NCBI GenBank assembly: GCA_949987565.1
Contig: OX465104.1
Location: 6,043,248-6,107,247, forward strand
Length of the DNA: 64,000 nt
Origin: Luidia sarsii
Taxonomy: Eukaryota > Echinodermata > Asteroidea > Paxillosida > Luidiidae
Reading direction: 5' to 3'
In this document: in pieces, positions 63,014 through 64,000 of the stretch
Position numbering within the stretch: the stretch's first letter is position 1
Layout of the letters: each line of letters opens with the position of its first letter
Program-made: the position numbers and the translations under genes
The notes under the pieces: model-generated
What the model was told of the DNA's origin: nothing
What the model saw: only the letters and a program-made list of their open reading frames with translations
The model's database searches: none

Positions 63014-64000
63014 ATGCACGGCGTGAAAGGCGGCGACCTGCTCCGGATCTGCTCCATGTACGAGAGCTACCGACTCAGGCCCTCGCAGCGACTGCTGGGG
63101 ATGGCGGCGCCCGAAGCGGGGCCGGGGGCTACCGTGGCGGCGGCGGCGGCGGCAGCTGCGGCCGGGCCCGGGCCGCGGGGGAGCGCCGGGCAAGCGCTGC
63201 TGGAACGCCGGGCGAGACGGCTGGACTCCCGGGCCAGGGTGGAGACCTTTCACCGGAGTCGCCGACGGTCGCCCGGCAAATTGCAGATCGCGGCCGGCGG
63301 CGAGGCTGCCGGGGAAGGAGGAGGAGGAGGAGGAGGAGGAGGAGGAGGAGGAGGAGGAGGAGGAGGAGGAGGAGGAGGTGAGGCCGGGGTCGGAGGGGTC
63401 GAGGAGACGGGAGAGGAGCTGCTGACCGGCAGGCTGCGCCGGTGTCGGATCGGCGACGGGGCCAAGCCCTACAGGCACGCCGAGCCGCCCCTGATGATCA
63501 CCCCGCACCGGCTGCCTCACATCTTCAGGCCCGGCCCGGACGGACTTGCAGCGGCCGCCGGGTCCAGGCCGGACGAGGCCCGTGCCGCCTTTGGAGGCGC
63601 GAGGCGGCAGCTCCGAGCTCCGAAGGGGCCCAGGAGGGCCGAGGACGAGGAGGAGGTTGACGAGGACCGTGAGGAGGGGACAGAGAAGGACGGGGATGGG
63701 AGCGCGGTGGACGACGACGAGGCGACCGGGAGGAAGGCCGTCTCTTTCGGCGGAGCTAGGCTCGTGGACGGGCGAGGCCGGATCGTCGCTCGTGGCTGGA
63801 GCTCCGGCAGAGGTCGTACCCTGAGAGGAGCCAACTCGTTCCAACAGCAGCAGCAACAGCAGCAGCAACAACAGCCCATCTGTTGCAGCTCCGTTCGCCT
63901 GAGGTACTCCCATGCGACCGGGTGCCGACCCGGTGCTGCAGCGGCGCCCGGGACCGACTGTCCACCGCCGGACAAGACGCCGACGCCCCGCCGAGGGAGG
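63014..64000 (+). CDS. Low-complexity protein, N-terminal part, runs off the window
   Basis: A frame open from at least 62867 to the last base, with ATG at 63014 in a good context (GGCACCATG). At least 329 residues; no stop is reached. It begins MHGVKGGDLLRICSMYESYR, then has nine alanines (42-50), an Arg-rich stretch (65-85), 21 glycines (102-122; 20 consecutive GGA codons), a segment with AKPYRHAEPPLMITPHRLPH (about 149-168), acidic clusters (about 209-240), KAVSFGGARLVDGRGRIVAR (about 244-263) and 11 glutamines of mixed CAG/CAA (277-287). No known domain is recognised. Upstream, in-frame codons without ATG continue to a TAA at 62864, and an AG at 62898-62899 could be a splice acceptor, so the protein may start in an earlier exon. 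A 325-codon frame lies on the opposite strand; the plus frame is preferred because it is longer, ends only at the window edge and has mixed Gln codons and acidic blocks typical of real proteins. Confidence 0.6.
   Translation, partial: MHGVKGGDLLRICSMYESYRLRPSQRLLGMAAPEAGPGATVAAAAAAAAAGPGPRGSAGQALLERRARRLDSRARVETFHRSRRRSPGKLQIAAGGEAAGEGGGGGGGGGGGGGGGGGGGGGEAGVGGVEETGEELLTGRLRRCRIGDGAKPYRHAEPPLMITPHRLPHIFRPGPDGLAAAAGSRPDEARAAFGGARRQLRAPKGPRRAEDEEEVDEDREEGTEKDGDGSAVDDDEATGRKAVSFGGARLVDGRGRIVARGWSSGRGRTLRGANSFQQQQQQQQQQQPICCSSVRLRYSHATGCRPGAAAAPGTDCPPPDKTPTPRRGR

Noticed and set aside
62936..63913. 325-codon minus-strand frame opposite the GC-rich coding region
   Set aside because: Shorter than the plus frame, Ser- and Leu-run composition mirrors the plus Gly and Gln runs, and no splice or start support; kept only as an alternative.

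Overview
This window is animal nuclear DNA, most likely from a marine invertebrate. The evidence is intron-containing genes with GT-AG splice sites, one gene that is almost residue-for-residue animal PHF5A, Penelope-like retroelement 3' ends, tRNA-derived SINEs, several MITE families and long simple-sequence tracts. The repeat spectrum (many AGGCCTA words, Penelope ends carrying GAAACGTC) suggests an echinoderm or other invertebrate deuterostome, but that placement is inference. There are no bacterial operons, CRISPR arrays, rRNA genes or convincing free-standing tRNA genes.

Only three host genes are supported. PHF5A (SF3b subunit, minus strand, 53592 to 51129) has three coding exons that join into a full 110-residue protein. 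A two-pass membrane protein of 226 residues lies on the plus strand at 37218-37898, just behind a splice acceptor. A GC-rich plus-strand reading frame opens at 63014 and runs off the window end; it encodes a low-complexity protein with poly-Ala, poly-Gly and poly-Gln runs, and I do not recognise its family.

The rest is mostly repeats. 1-5 kb holds a hairpin MITE, a SINE, a TIR element and the first hammerhead-like retroelement ends. 6-9.2 kb holds polypyrimidine, 15-bp and 4-bp tandem repeats. 10-19 kb holds an ACAACATTGG-ended MITE family including a chimera, and a TIR element with a minisatellite core, a 9-bp target duplication and a SINE inside it. 17-18, 21.8-22.5, 25.4-26, 26.7-27, 36.5-36.9, 59.7-61.4 and 62.3-62.8 kb are purine/pyrimidine strand-biased tracts. 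28-34 kb holds foldback elements, a 200-N gap, palindromic retroelement ends and a Penelope fragment whose stop codon lies in a hammerhead core. 39.5 kb has degenerate telomere-like repeats. 45.5-46.6 kb is a 94/95-bp minisatellite. 57-58.5 kb is a GGT/GAT array that abuts a second Penelope 3' end with a GIY-YIG domain.

The most interesting signal is a set of about 13 sequences in three families that look like hammerhead self-cleaving ribozymes (CUGANGA-like box, stem II hairpin, GAAACGTC). Two families are attached to recognisable Penelope GIY-YIG reading frames. One family carries a paired C3-to-U and G8-to-A change in the catalytic core.
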